A stretch of DNA of 64,000 nt from Pedobacter sp. PACM 27299 (GCF_001412655.1 NZ_CP012996.1:5394001-5458000), one strand, 5' to 3'. Positions 7,405-18,903 are shown, counted from the first letter of the stretch. The notes: generated by a model from the sequence alone, not told the origin. Translations and numbers: made by a program.

Positions 7405-10400
7405 TTAGTTCAACTTAGGATTTACATTCAAAGCAGTTAACTGCTCCAAAAAGTCATTATTAGGATTAATCTTCAATGATTTGGAAGGCAATTTTACATT
7501 TACGTTCTGTTCCCTATCATAAACATCAAACAGCAACTGACAATTCTGGTGGTCGGTGCTGGCTTTATTTTCTTCCAGTATTGCGTTGATTTTCAGCATA
7601 AAATCATCAGTAATCTTTTCAATAGGCACTTGAATTGTTACACTTTTTGCCAGTTTATCACGCAACTCAGATAATAAATGGATAGAAGTGATTTTGAACT
7701 CCCAATCTCCTTCTTTTCTGAAGCGTTCCCCTACCCTACCTCTGATCTGTAAGAAATAACCATCAGTGAGGAATTGTTTAAACTTGATAAAATCATCACC
7801 AAATAAGGCCAGTTCACAGGTATCTTCATAGTCTTCGAACACAATGGTTCCAAAAGGTTTCCCCGTCTTCGTCATTCTTTGCGCAGAAATCACTACTAAA
7901 CCACCTACTACCAGTTCCTTATTCTTGATGCCTTCAAACTCTGCAAGTACTTCCTCGGTAGAATCACCGGTTCTGATCTTATTGACTACAGAAAGATGTC
8001 TGACTTTATGCTGGCAAAACTCTTTAAGCTCTAATTTATAGTTATCGAGCGGGTGACCACTTAAAAAGATACCGATGGCATCTTTTTCATATTTCAACCT
8101 GTCGATCAGACTCCATTCCGGAGATACGGGTAAACTAGGTTCATACACCATATCAGAAGCTGTTCCACCAAATAAAGAGGATTGTGCAGAAGATTCGTTG
8201 TTCTGGAAATCATTCGCAAACTTGATCATCTTCTCTATACCATTCATTTTATCGTTAATGCCAACAAAGAAATACTGCGCCCTATGGTAGCCGAAGCCAT
8301 CAAAAGCGCCGCTATAGACAAAACTTTCGTAAGCTTTCTTATTGACGGTACGGGTATTGGAACGTTTGGCAAAATCATAAACACTCTTATATTGGCCATT
8401 TTCATTACGGTCAATGATGATACTTTCTACGGCTTTCTCTCCTACACCTTTAATTCCAGAAAGACCAAATCGTACTTGTCCGCTGGTATTTACGGAGAAT
8501 TTAGTGCCTGACTCGTTCACATCAGGGCCCAATACAGAAACGCCCATCTGTTTGCATTCTTCCATAAAGAAGGCCACTTGCTTGATGTCACTCATATTAT
8601 TGGAAAGTACCGCAGCCATATATTCTGCAGGGTAATGCGCTTTTAAATAGGCGGTTTGGTAAGCAATCCAGGCATAACAGGTAGAGTGAGATTTGTTGAA
8701 GGCGTAAGAAGCGAATGCTTCCCAATCTTTCCAGATTTTCTCTAATGTAGTAGGATCATGTCCCTTTTCTGCAGCCTGAGCTACGAACTTAGGTTTCATT
8801 TTATCCAGTACATCCTTTTGCTTCTTACCCATCGCCTTACGTAAAACGTCGGCTTCACCTTTGGTAAATCCGGCAAGTTTCTGGGAAAGTAGCATCACCT
8901 GCTCCTGGTATACGGTAATTCCGTAAGTTTCTTTTAAATATTCTTCGCAAGCGTCAAGGTCATATTTGATCTCTTCTTCTCCATTTTTCCTGCGTACAAA
9001 AGATGGAATATACTCCAGTGGTCCTGGGCGATAAAGTGCATTCATCGCAATTAAATCCCCGAAAACGGTAGGTTTCAATTCCTTCATGTACTTCTGCATC
9101 CCGTTAGACTCGTACTGGAAAATTCCGATGGTTTCTCCACGCTGGAACAGCTCATAAGTCTTCGCATCGTCAATCGGGAAGTTATCCGGATCGAGGTCGA
9201 TCTTATGTCTGAATTTAACCAGTTTTACAGTGTCTTTGATCAGGGTCAACGTTTTTAACCCAAGGAAGTCCATTTTCAATAGACCGGCACTTTCTACAAC
9301 GGAATTGTCGAATTGGGTAACATACAGGTCTGAATCTTTAGCGGTAGCTACCGGTACAAAGTTGGTAATGTCGCTTGGTGTAATGATCACCCCGCAGGCA
9401 TGGATTCCTGTATTTCTTAGTGAGCCTTCCAGGATTTGTGCCTGTTCCAGTGTTTTTGCACCCAAATCGTTGGCACCTGCCAAAGATTTTAACTCTAACA
9501 CCTTTTCATATTCGTCTGCCCGAAGTGCGCCTTTCAGGCTCTTCTCATCCAGTGTAAATATTTTCGCCAGTTTCATGTTAGGAATCAGCTTGGCGATTTT
9601 TTCTGCCTCATAAAGTGGCAGATCCAATACCCTTGCCGTGTCCTTAACGGATGATTTAGCCGCCATGGTACCATAGGTAATGATCTGTGCCACCTGGTTG
9701 GCTCCATATTTATTGATCACGTAGTCCATTACCCTTCCACGGCCCTCATCATCAAAGTCGATATCGATATCGGGCATAGAAACACGGTCTGGATTCAGGA
9801 AACGCTCAAATAGTAAATCGTATTTGATGGGGTCAATATTGGTGATCCACAAACAGTAGGCCACCGCGGATCCCGCCGCAGATCCCCTTCCTGGGCCTAC
9901 AGAAACATCTAACTGCCTGGCCATGGCAATGAAATCCTGTACGATCAAAAAGTATCCCGGATATCCGGTTTTCTCGATCGTTTGTAATTCGAAGTCCAAA
10001 CGCTCGGCAATGTCGTCCGTAATTATTCCGTAACGCTTTTTCGCTCCTTCATAAGTCAGGTGGCGTAAATATTTGTTTTCCCCTCTTTTACCGCCATCTT
10101 CTTCATCCTCTTTTACAAGGAATTCTTCAGAAATATCGAACTTAGGTAAAAGGACTTCACGGGCAAGTTTATAGATTTCTATTTTATCTACAATTTCTTG
10201 TATGTTGATAATCGCTTCTGGTAAATCAGCGAAAAGATTTTTCATTTCTTCAGGAGTTTTGAAATAATACTCCTGGTTTGGTAAGCCAAAACGGTATCCA
10301 CGGCCACGGCCAATTGGGGTAGCTTGTTTCTCTCCGTCTTTTACACACAATAAAATATCGTGGGCATTGGCATCTTTTTTATTGATATAATAGGTGTTGT

Positions 10401-11835
10401 TTGTGGCGATCACCTTCACATCATGTTTTTTAGCCAGCGCAACTAATGAAACATTGACAATATCTTCATCCTCCTGGCTATGGCGCATCACTTCGATGTA
10501 GAAGTCTTTACCAAATTGTGATTTCCACCATAACAATGCTTCTTCTGCTTGTTTTTCACCAAGGTTTAGCAATTTGCTGGAAATCTCACCATATAAGTTA
10601 CCAGACAAGACGATGATGTCCTCTTTATATTGCTCTATAACGGCTTTATCAATCCGGGGGATATAATAGAATCCTTTCGTATACGCGATAGAAGACATTT
10701 TTGCCAGGTTATGATACCCTTGTTTGTTCTTCGCCAGTAATACAACCTGATATCCATCATCTTTTCTTTTCTTATCCAAATGGTCATCGCAGACAAAGAA
10801 CTCACAACCAACAATGGGTTTAATAATAACCTCATCCGGTGTTTCTCCTTTTTCCATCGCTTCCTTATTCCTGGTTTCCACTCCTTTATTGTGGTTCAGG
10901 ATCTGCGCCACGAAATGGAAAGCACCCATCATATTCGCATGATCGGTCATCGCTACTGCAGGCATTTTATGTGCAGCTGTGGCTTTGATTAGAGAAGGAA
11001 TATTAATGGTAGATTGCAGTACAGAAAATTGCGTATGGTTGTGTAGATGGGCAAAAGCTACGTTGGCCAGTTCCTGCTTGTTCTCTTCCAGCGTCTTTTT
11101 AGATACTTTAGGAGCTTCAGTTTTCTGCAGCCGTTTTCTAATTTCATCAGAAGCAGACTTAAGGTTTACGTGGTTTAAACCGATCCTTTCAATCGTCCCT
11201 GGATTCTGCTTGTTAAAGGCCGGGATATAGTTGGCATCTGCCTGTAATTGCTCCAGCGTAAATACCTCCATTTTGATCAACTGCAAAAAACAACGCGTGG
11301 TTGCCTCCACATCCGCCGTAGCATTGTGGGCTTCTGAAAATGGGGTTCCAAAAAGGTATTGGTGTAATTCTGTAAGCGTAGGCAGTTTAAATTTACCTCC
11401 ACGGCCACCTGGAATCTTCAATAATTCTGCGGTTACTTCAGTACAGGTGTCGAGCACTGGCATGGTGCTCATTGGACTTTCTATCCCTAAACGGTGAAAC
11501 TCACAACCCATAATATTGACATCAAAGCCAATATTTTGTCCGACAACAAACTTAGATTTTGACAGCGCAATATTAAATTTCTCTAATACTTCTGCCAGAG
11601 AAATACCCTGTTCTTCGGCTAATTCCGTCGAAATACCGTGGATTCTTTCTGCATCATAAGGAATATTGAAGCCTTCAGGTTTTACCAGATAATCCTGATG
11701 TTCGATCAAATTTCCAAGCTCATCATGTAACTGCCAGGCGATTTGAATACATCTGGGCCAATTATCCATATCGGTAATCGGCGCATTCCAATTGCGTGGC
11801 AATCCCGTCGTTTCGGTATCAAAAATCAAATACAT
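7405..11835 (-). CDS. dnaE: DNA polymerase III alpha subunit with fused N-terminal DnaQ-type exonuclease
   Basis: Replicative polymerase, 1476 residues, about 300 longer than E. coli DnaE. Residues 1-200 are a DEDDh 3'-5' exonuclease: D6 and E8 in FDTETTG, D105 in GQNIGFD, H170 and D175 in HNATAD. A PHP domain starts near residue 262 (HLHNHTQFS, then TDHANMMG). The palm carries VGPGRGSAAGS and the catalytic aspartates of MPDIDIDFDDEGRGR. After the fingers come the helix-hairpin-helix region (FGLSGIKGVGEKAVESI) and an OB fold (LVVGGLVVISAQRMTKTGKPFG). The PHP site is partly eroded: the usual NDxHYL element reads NNTYYI. Proofreading is therefore probably done in cis by the fused exonuclease. 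It seems to be transcribed alone from a -7 box just upstream. Confidence 0.96.
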   Translation of the reverse strand: MYLIFDTETTGLPRNWNAPITDMDNWPRCIQIAWQLHDELGNLIEHQDYLVKPEGFNIPYDAERIHGISTELAEEQGISLAEVLEKFNIALSKSKFVVGQNIGFDVNIMGCEFHRLGIESPMSTMPVLDTCTEVTAELLKIPGGRGGKFKLPTLTELHQYLFGTPFSEAHNATADVEATTRCFLQLIKMEVFTLEQLQADANYIPAFNKQNPGTIERIGLNHVNLKSASDEIRKRLQKTEAPKVSKKTLEENKQELANVAFAHLHNHTQFSVLQSTINIPSLIKATAAHKMPAVAMTDHANMMGAFHFVAQILNHNKGVETRNKEAMEKGETPDEVIIKPIVGCEFFVCDDHLDKKRKDDGYQVVLLAKNKQGYHNLAKMSSIAYTKGFYYIPRIDKAVIEQYKEDIIVLSGNLYGEISSKLLNLGEKQAEEALLWWKSQFGKDFYIEVMRHSQEDEDIVNVSLVALAKKHDVKVIATNNTYYINKKDANAHDILLCVKDGEKQATPIGRGRGYRFGLPNQEYYFKTPEEMKNLFADLPEAIINIQEIVDKIEIYKLAREVLLPKFDISEEFLVKEDEEDGGKRGENKYLRHLTYEGAKKRYGIITDDIAERLDFELQTIEKTGYPGYFLIVQDFIAMARQLDVSVGPGRGSAAGSAVAYCLWITNIDPIKYDLLFERFLNPDRVSMPDIDIDFDDEGRGRVMDYVINKYGANQVAQIITYGTMAAKSSVKDTARVLDLPLYEAEKIAKLIPNMKLAKIFTLDEKSLKGALRADEYEKVLELKSLAGANDLGAKTLEQAQILEGSLRNTGIHACGVIITPSDITNFVPVATAKDSDLYVTQFDNSVVESAGLLKMDFLGLKTLTLIKDTVKLVKFRHKIDLDPDNFPIDDAKTYELFQRGETIGIFQYESNGMQKYMKELKPTVFGDLIAMNALYRPGPLEYIPSFVRRKNGEEEIKYDLDACEEYLKETYGITVYQEQVMLLSQKLAGFTKGEADVLRKAMGKKQKDVLDKMKPKFVAQAAEKGHDPTTLEKIWKDWEAFASYAFNKSHSTCYAWIAYQTAYLKAHYPAEYMAAVLSNNMSDIKQVAFFMEECKQMGVSVLGPDVNESGTKFSVNTSGQVRFGLSGIKGVGEKAVESIIIDRNENGQYKSVYDFAKRSNTRTVNKKAYESFVYSGAFDGFGYHRAQYFFVGINDKMNGIEKMIKFANDFQNNESSAQSSLFGGTASDMVYEPSLPVSPEWSLIDRLKYEKDAIGIFLSGHPLDNYKLELKEFCQHKVRHLSVVNKIRTGDSTEEVLAEFEGIKNKELVVGGLVVISAQRMTKTGKPFGTIVFEDYEDTCELALFGDDFIKFKQFLTDGYFLQIRGRVGERFRKEGDWEFKITSIHLLSELRDKLAKSVTIQVPIEKITDDFMLKINAILEENKASTDHQNCQLLFDVYDREQNVNVKLPSKSLKINPNNDFLEQLTALNVNPKLN

Positions 11836-11882
11836 AGCTAGGTAATTAGAAAATCGTCTTTTTAGAAATCAATATGATTGAT

Positions 11883-11890
11883 CAAAAATA
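11883..11890 (-). promoter_or_regulatory. -7 promoter element for dnaE
   Basis: The minus strand reads TATTTTTG (TAnnTTTG), 47 nt before the dnaE start codon. The -33 element is not recognisable. Confidence 0.4.
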
Positions 11891-11951
11891 CGGAAATTTC
11901 AGTTCTTCCAGTAATTGAAGCAGGGAATTTTATCCAGAAGGCCGGTATTTT

Positions 11952-12488
11952 TTACATAGAATGGACTGCCGGAATTGGCCCGGAAGATTTGTGTTCCTGA
12001 GAAACCAGTTTACTCGTATCGTAACCCTTTTTCTGACAGCGGTCTATAATTTCCACAAGCAATTCTTCAGGAATATTAGGCTTTCTCGCCATAATAAAAA
12101 GGTATTTGAATTTAGGATGCCCGACTACCACATAAGAGTAATCCTCAGCAAGTTCGATGACCCAGTAATCCACTTTTACCGGCCAGATAAATTCGGCTTT
12201 AAAGCGAGTATTTCTACTTCCGCGAACCACAAAAAGCTTGGATCTGAAATACTTTTGTTTGTCCTCACCCAGCACTTTATAACCCGTAAAAACAGCATAA
12301 TAGCCATCTGGATGGATCACGTAGGTTTCCACAGTCTGGCGCCAATGTTTATCAATGAAAGTGGGAATCGAATATAAAGAGTACCACTTCCCTGCATACG
12401 ACATGATATCAACTTTTTCTACAGGTACATTATCCATAATAGATTCTATTTGTTTGCGACTATTAAGCAAATGTAAATTCTTTATCAT
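11952..12488 (-). CDS. Lipocalin family protein (Blc-like)
   Basis: Bacterial lipocalin of 178 residues. The GxW motif is present as YAGKWYSLYSIPTFIDK. The later strands YSYVVVGHPKFKYLFIMARKP and the C-terminal GYDTSKL follow the Blc pattern, a beta-barrel binding fatty acids or lysophospholipids. Unlike E. coli Blc it has no lipoprotein signal, so as written it would be cytoplasmic. An internal ATG (residue 18, MDNVPVEKVD) is an alternative start. No partner gene is evident. The region downstream (11836-11951) contains only the dnaE promoter. Confidence 0.8.
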   Translation of the reverse strand: MIKNLHLLNSRKQIESIMDNVPVEKVDIMSYAGKWYSLYSIPTFIDKHWRQTVETYVIHPDGYYAVFTGYKVLGEDKQKYFRSKLFVVRGSRNTRFKAEFIWPVKVDYWVIELAEDYSYVVVGHPKFKYLFIMARKPNIPEELLVEIIDRCQKKGYDTSKLVSQEHKSSGPIPAVHSM

Positions 12489-12652
12489 AAAACCAGCAAG
12501 GTTGAAGAAAGTTTTAAAAAGCGTTTTTTAAACTGACCTAAATTTATAACTTCGGCAGGAGGCGTAACCAGATTGGCTTTGCTTTAATAATTAATTATAT
12601 TGTAAATTACTTTATCAATGCGCATTTAAAAACAATAGATTTAACCCCTGTA

Positions 12653-12671
12653 AACAAGCTTTATGCTTGTT
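12653..12671 (+). promoter_or_regulatory. Hairpin in the mdh leader
   Basis: AACAAGC (12653-12659) pairs with GCTTGTT (12665-12671) around loop TTTAT, 26 nt before the mdh start. No T run follows. It could be a leader structure affecting mdh mRNA; the role is unknown. Confidence 0.35.
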
Positions 12672-12697
12672 GCTATTAAAATAAAATTAGATTCATT

Positions 12698-13636
12698 ATG
12701 AAAATAACGGTTGTAGGTGCCGGCGCTGTAGGCGCCACTTGTGCAGATAATATTGCCAGAAAAGAATTAGCAGAAGAGCTTGTTTTATTAGACATCAAAG
12801 AAGGTTTTGCAGAAGGCAAAGCAATTGATATGATGCAAACGGCCACTCTATTGGGCTTTGATACAAAGATTAAAGGGGTTACAAATGATTATAGTCAGAC
12901 GGCAGGATCAGCAGTAGCAGTGATTACTTCAGGTTTACCACGTAAACCGGGAATGACCCGCGAAGAACTGATTGGAATCAATGCAGGCATCGTGAAAGGG
13001 GTAGCCGAAAACATCCTAAAATACTCCCCAGAGGCGATCATCATTGTGATCAGCAATCCGATGGACACCATGACCTACCTGGCCTTAAAATCACTGGGAT
13101 TACCTAAAAATAGAATTATCGGTATGGGCGGAACTTTAGACAGCGCCCGTTTTAAATATTATTTAAGTGTAGCCTTAAACTGCAATTCAAATGACCTGCA
13201 AGGTTTTGTAATTGGAGGTCATGGCGACACCACTATGATCCCCTTAACACGTTATGCCACTTATCAAAGTTTACCGGTAACGGAATTGCTGGACAAAGCA
13301 ACTTTAGACAAAGTAGCCGCAGATACTATGGTGGGTGGAGCTACGTTAACTGGTCTTTTAGGTACTTCTGCCTGGTATGCGCCAGGAGCGGCAGGTGCTG
13401 CTTTGGTAGAAAGCATTGTACGTGATGAAAAGAAATTGTTTACCTGCTGTGTAGCCCTTGATGGCGAATACGGTCAGCAGGACATCTGTCTAGGTGTTCC
13501 TGTAATTGTTGGCCGCAATGGCTGGGAAAAGGTAATTGACTACAAATTGAATGAGGAGGAACAAGCTTCCTTTAATAAAAGTGCAGATGCCGTTCGTGCC
13601 ATGAACAGTGTTTTACATGACATGAAACTAGTATAA
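12698..13636 (+). CDS. mdh: Malate dehydrogenase (LDH-like type)
   Basis: NAD-dependent oxidation of malate to oxaloacetate in the TCA cycle; 312 residues. The Rossmann motif is VVGAGAVGATCADNIA with the NAD-selecting acidic residue in VLLDIKEG. Substrate-binding arginines are in GLPRKPGMTREELIGIN, and the catalytic histidine is in GGHGDTTMIPL. The RKPGM context, with arginine where LDH has glutamine, supports malate over lactate. The upstream 209-nt gap holds a small hairpin but no clear promoter match. A retropepsin-like gene begins 5 nt after the stop and is probably co-transcribed. Confidence 0.96.
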   Translation: MKITVVGAGAVGATCADNIARKELAEELVLLDIKEGFAEGKAIDMMQTATLLGFDTKIKGVTNDYSQTAGSAVAVITSGLPRKPGMTREELIGINAGIVKGVAENILKYSPEAIIIVISNPMDTMTYLALKSLGLPKNRIIGMGGTLDSARFKYYLSVALNCNSNDLQGFVIGGHGDTTMIPLTRYATYQSLPVTELLDKATLDKVAADTMVGGATLTGLLGTSAWYAPGAAGAALVESIVRDEKKLFTCCVALDGEYGQQDICLGVPVIVGRNGWEKVIDYKLNEEEQASFNKSADAVRAMNSVLHDMKLV

Positions 13637-13641
13637 ATTTG

Positions 13642-14067
13642 ATGAGAACGATTGCTGTTCCCTTAACCTTAATAAATCTACAAGATGACGGTTTCCACCT
13701 TTTGGTGGAAATTGTTGTTTTTGGGAAAAAGTGTTTTGCTGTTCTAGACACAGGAGCCTCCCGTTCCGTCTTTGACATGGCCTTGATTAAGAACAACATT
13801 TCAGAACTTGCTTATAGTGAGGAAACCCAGGCCACTACCCTCTTTGCTACGTCCAGCACGATTCAAGCTACCATTCCTAAAATTAAAATGGGCAGGTTAA
13901 TTATTCATGACTATGAAACTGTAGCCCTGGATCTGGAAAGTGTAAACCAGGCTTATGACCAGATGGGACATCCCATGATTGCCGGCATTATTGGCAGTGA
14001 TGTGCTCCTGAAATATCAGGCAGTGATCAATTATAACAAGCTGAAGCTATTTTTATACAGCGAATAA
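13642..14067 (+). CDS. Retropepsin-like aspartic protease domain protein
   Basis: Single-domain protein of 141 residues (ATG at 13642; an in-frame TTG at 13639 is ignored). CFAVLDTGASRSVFD contains the aspartic-protease DTGA active-site triad, and the second half has the GIIGSDVLLKYQAVINY segment typical of clan AA retropepsins (IGxD/LL). Such proteins must dimerise to form a site with two aspartates. No signal peptide or membrane helix is seen. It follows mdh by 5 nt and precedes a strong bidirectional terminator. Substrate and physiological role are unknown. Confidence 0.78.
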   Translation: MRTIAVPLTLINLQDDGFHLLVEIVVFGKKCFAVLDTGASRSVFDMALIKNNISELAYSEETQATTLFATSSTIQATIPKIKMGRLIIHDYETVALDLESVNQAYDQMGHPMIAGIIGSDVLLKYQAVINYNKLKLFLYSE

Positions 14068-14170
14068 TCCCTTTCCTGAGTTTTCAGAAAAAATGATCAT
14101 AATAGACTCAATAAGAAAGAATTCTTAATTAACATTAAGCACTCAGCCCTCTTAAATCTAATTCTTATTA

Positions 14171-14213
14171 AATATAAAAGGAGGCACCTTTATCAGGCAC
14201 CTCCTTTTATATT
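14171..14213. terminator. Bidirectional terminator between the retropepsin gene and gyrB
   Basis: A perfect 14-bp stem (14171-14184 with 14200-14213) surrounds a 15-nt loop, with A/T-rich flanks. It lies between convergent genes and can end both transcripts. Confidence 0.85.
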
Positions 14214-14237
14214 TTAATTGTTATTTTGAACTGCTAA

Positions 14238-16310
<2,073 letters not shown>

Positions 16311-16333
16311 TTAGGATACTAAATTTGAAATTT

Positions 16334-16341
16334 TATATTTG
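16334..16341 (+). promoter_or_regulatory. -7 promoter element for the OmpH-like gene
   Basis: TATATTTG is a full TAnnTTTG match on the plus strand, implying a leader of about 107 nt. The -33 region has only TTTTA. Confidence 0.4.
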
Positions 16342-16453
16342 TTGAAATTTATCATTCCAAAGGGTAAGAAATATCCTAAAAAACCAGTTTTAAAATAGCT
16401 GGAAGGGTGATGGGAGTCAAAAAAGTAAAACAAAAATCAATTATACTCATTAG

Positions 16454-17056
16454 ATGAAAAGATCAACATTAAAACTTGGCAGCATTGCTACTGCAGTTGC
16501 ATTAGTTTCCGTAATGGCTTCTTGCCAGAACAAAGAAAACGCAGGGACTACTACTGCTCCGAAATCTGAGTCGGCCACAGTAACAAGCGCAGAGAAAATC
16601 GTCTATGTAAATTCTGATTCCCTGTTAACAAAATATCAGTATTTCAAAGACTTAAAAACTAAACTTGACGCGAAGTCGAAAACAGCACAAACAGATCTTG
16701 CTTCTAAACAACAAGCTTTCCAACGTGAAGTAACTCAATATCAGCAACAACAAAACACCTTACCTGCTGATCAAAGAGCTGCTACTGAAGAAAGATTAGC
16801 ACGTAAACAACAAGAATTACAGTCTTATTCTCAAAATGCAGGTGCTGCACTTCAAAATGAGCAAGCTACTGAGAATGAAAAATTATATGATAAGGTTGCA
16901 GAATATTTGAAAACTTATGCCAAAGGAAAAGGTTTCAAAATGGTATTGACCTATTCAAAAGGCAACAGTGCTATTTTATTTGCTGACGAATCTTTAGATG
17001 TAACCAGCGAAGTAATCGTAGGATTAAACGAAGCTTATTCAAAAGACAAAAAATAA
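16454..17056 (+). CDS. OmpH/Skp-family lipoprotein
   Basis: Periplasmic chaperone-like protein of 200 residues. The N-terminus is a lipoprotein signal with lipobox VMASC (Cys24), then a Thr/Ser-rich linker. The body begins with the Skp strand KIVYVNSDSLLTKYQYF, followed by a long glutamine-rich coiled coil (about residues 70-150) and a return strand FKMVLTYSKGNSAILFADESLDVT. Skp proteins escort outer-membrane proteins across the periplasm as trimers; membrane tethering by lipidation is a variation seen in Bacteroidota. It is single, with a terminator 20 nt downstream. Confidence 0.85.
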   Translation: MKRSTLKLGSIATAVALVSVMASCQNKENAGTTTAPKSESATVTSAEKIVYVNSDSLLTKYQYFKDLKTKLDAKSKTAQTDLASKQQAFQREVTQYQQQQNTLPADQRAATEERLARKQQELQSYSQNAGAALQNEQATENEKLYDKVAEYLKTYAKGKGFKMVLTYSKGNSAILFADESLDVTSEVIVGLNEAYSKDKK

Positions 17057-17075
17057 TCATCAGCTGATGAATTTT

Positions 17076-17106
17076 AAATGCTCCGGGAAATCGGGGCATT
17101 TTTTTT
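17076..17106 (+). terminator. Intrinsic terminator after the OmpH-like gene
   Basis: Stem aaatgctccg (17076-17085) pairs with cggggcattt (17092-17101) with one T-G wobble, followed by a T tract to 17106. Confidence 0.85.
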
Positions 17107-17189
17107 GTGCACTTATTTTAGCATAAGCACTGAGGCATCAATATTGGCAGCAGTATGATCCCCATTTCTAAAATCAATAAATCGACAAT

Positions 17190-17675
17190 ATGGACGTTAC
17201 AAAGCAGCAGCACGAAAAGTTTATGAGAATGGCCATCGGCCTTTCAGAGAAGAATGTGACCGAAGAATTAGGTGGCCCCTTTGGTGCTGTAGTGGTAAAA
17301 GAGGGGAAAGTGATCGCGAAAAGCGGTAACAGGGTCACCAGTACCAATGACCCGACAGCCCATGCAGAAGTATCAGCTATTAGAATTGCCTGCAAGAAAC
17401 TGAAAACTTTTGACCTGACAGGATGTGTAATTTATACCAGCTGTGAACCCTGTCCAATGTGCCTGAGTGCTGTTTATTGGTCAAGAATCAATACCATTTA
17501 TTACGCCAACACAAAAGTAGATGCAGCAAATATTGGCTTTGATGATCAATTCATTTATGAAGAATTGGAAAAACCAATGACGGAACGCAGTCTACCTATC
17601 CAGCAAATGCTAAGAGACGAAGCCCTCCAGGCTTTTAAACTTTGGGAGCAGTCTTCTAGGAGAGTTACTTATTAA
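17190..17675 (+). CDS. guaD: Guanine deaminase (cytidine-deaminase fold)
   Basis: Zinc-dependent nucleobase deaminase of 161 residues that most resembles Bacillus GuaD, which converts guanine to xanthine. Zinc ligands and the catalytic glutamate are in PTAHAEVSAIR and TSCEPCPMCLSAVYW. GGPFGAVVVKEGKVIAKSGN and the downstream FDDQFIYEEL segment match GuaD rather than tRNA adenosine deaminase TadA, whose C-terminus differs. It would act in purine salvage or catabolism. The following EcsC gene starts 18 nt after the stop with a GTG codon. Confidence 0.82.
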   Translation: MDVTKQQHEKFMRMAIGLSEKNVTEELGGPFGAVVVKEGKVIAKSGNRVTSTNDPTAHAEVSAIRIACKKLKTFDLTGCVIYTSCEPCPMCLSAVYWSRINTIYYANTKVDAANIGFDDQFIYEELEKPMTERSLPIQQMLRDEALQAFKLWEQSSRRVTY

Positions 17676-17693
17676 ATATTGTAATATACAGCT

Positions 17694-18410
17694 GTGAATT
17701 ACGAAGAGAAAATAACTATTGAACTGGAATTCTGGAAACGAAAAATGAGGCTTAAACCCTCATTTTTCAATAAAATTACTAATAACTTTCAAAAGAAAAT
17801 CAACAGCTATATTCCTGAAAAAATTCATACCGCGATCACGGTGACCATTAAAAATATGATCAAAGGAGTGTTGTATGGTTCCACCTACACCACTTCCAAT
17901 ATGCCTGCATTAGAAATGAGCCTGGTACATAGAGAGGCTTTGGTAAAGCAGAAAATTGACAATTATTGCAAAACCGGAGCTGCAGAAGGCGGTATTACCG
18001 GTGCTGGAGGTTTCCTTATGAGCATGGCCGATTTCCCTATCCTCATCGGTATAAAAATGAAACTGCTATTTGAAATCGCAGCACTATATGGCTTTGATGT
18101 AAAAGATTATAAAGAGCGTTTATACTTACTGTATATTTTTCAACTTGCTTTCTCCAGTCAGCAGGGACGTACTAAAGTTTTCATGCACCTTGAAAACTGG
18201 GAGGATAAACTGCATATACTCCCGCAAAATGTGGACCGTATCGACTGGAAAACCCTTCAGCAGGAATACCGAGATTACATCGATCTCGCCAAATTAGCCC
18301 AGCTATTGCCTGTAGTAGGTGCAGCTGTAGGTGCGATTGCCAATTATCAATTGATCAAACAACTTGGCGAAACAGCGATGCAAGCCTATAGAATGAGACT
18401 ATTAAAATAA
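17694..18410 (+). CDS. EcsC family protein
   Basis: EcsC-domain protein of 238 residues starting with GTG at 17694 (an ATG at codon 17 is an alternative). Typical features are the glycine-rich GAAEGGITGAGGFLMSMADFP, a hydrophobic stretch, and a second amphipathic or hydrophobic region LAQLLPVVGAAVGAIANYQLIKQLG near the C-terminus. B. subtilis EcsC is encoded with the ABC transporter EcsAB, but no such transporter is here. The function of stand-alone EcsC proteins is not established. It is convergent with the Hsp15-like gene (6-nt gap, no terminator seen). Confidence 0.83.
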   Translation: MNYEEKITIELEFWKRKMRLKPSFFNKITNNFQKKINSYIPEKIHTAITVTIKNMIKGVLYGSTYTTSNMPALEMSLVHREALVKQKIDNYCKTGAAEGGITGAGGFLMSMADFPILIGIKMKLLFEIAALYGFDVKDYKERLYLLYIFQLAFSSQQGRTKVFMHLENWEDKLHILPQNVDRIDWKTLQQEYRDYIDLAKLAQLLPVVGAAVGAIANYQLIKQLGETAMQAYRMRLLK

Positions 18411-18416
18411 CGTCAA

Positions 18417-18824
18417 TTACTTCTCGCCTTCTTCTTCAAACAGCCCCCCCGTCAGGTCGTCGATTTCCCTACGGTCTTTCTTTGTTGGTCTACCTGCACC
18501 ACGATCTCTGATCAATACCGGTGAATGGAACATAGATTTATAACCCTGGGTCTCCTCCAGAGGCGTAATGTCTTTATATTTAGTAACCGCAATTTTAGCC
18601 TCTACCCTATTGTATAGCAGCTCCACTACTTCAATTACTTTCTTTTCTATTCCTTTGGATACCTGGTACACATCACCAGGTTTGACTATTGCAGAAGCTT
18701 TAAGATTATTCCCATTGAATTTCACACGACCCGCTTTACAAGCCTCTGTCGCCAAACTCCTGGTCTTAAATAATCTGATTGCCCATAAGTACTTATCTAT
18801 CCGTAATTTTTCTTGCTCTGCCAT
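18417..18824 (-). CDS. hslR: S4-domain RNA-binding protein, Hsp15-like
   Basis: Small RNA-binding protein of 135 residues. The S4 domain occupies residues 7-70: LRIDKYLWAIRLFKTRSLA and ACKAGRVKFNGNNLKASAIVKPGD. The C-terminus is charged and ends in acidic residues. Hsp15 binds stalled 50S subunits carrying nascent chains after heat shock; that role is transferred from E. coli. A -7-like box (18832-18839) ends 7 nt before the start codon, which would leave an almost leaderless mRNA. It is divergent from dapD. Confidence 0.85.
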   Translation of the reverse strand: MAEQEKLRIDKYLWAIRLFKTRSLATEACKAGRVKFNGNNLKASAIVKPGDVYQVSKGIEKKVIEVVELLYNRVEAKIAVTKYKDITPLEETQGYKSMFHSPVLIRDRGAGRPTKKDRREIDDLTGGLFEEEGEK

Positions 18825-18903
18825 AAAAAATCAAAAATACATTATAGAAAACAATGGTCTATACATAAAATTGATTTATTTTGTCAAAAAAATAACTTAA
18901 AAC

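Noticed and set aside
12541-12640. Promoter for mdh
   Set aside because: TAAATTTA and similar strings are one or more bases from the consensus with no spacing support.
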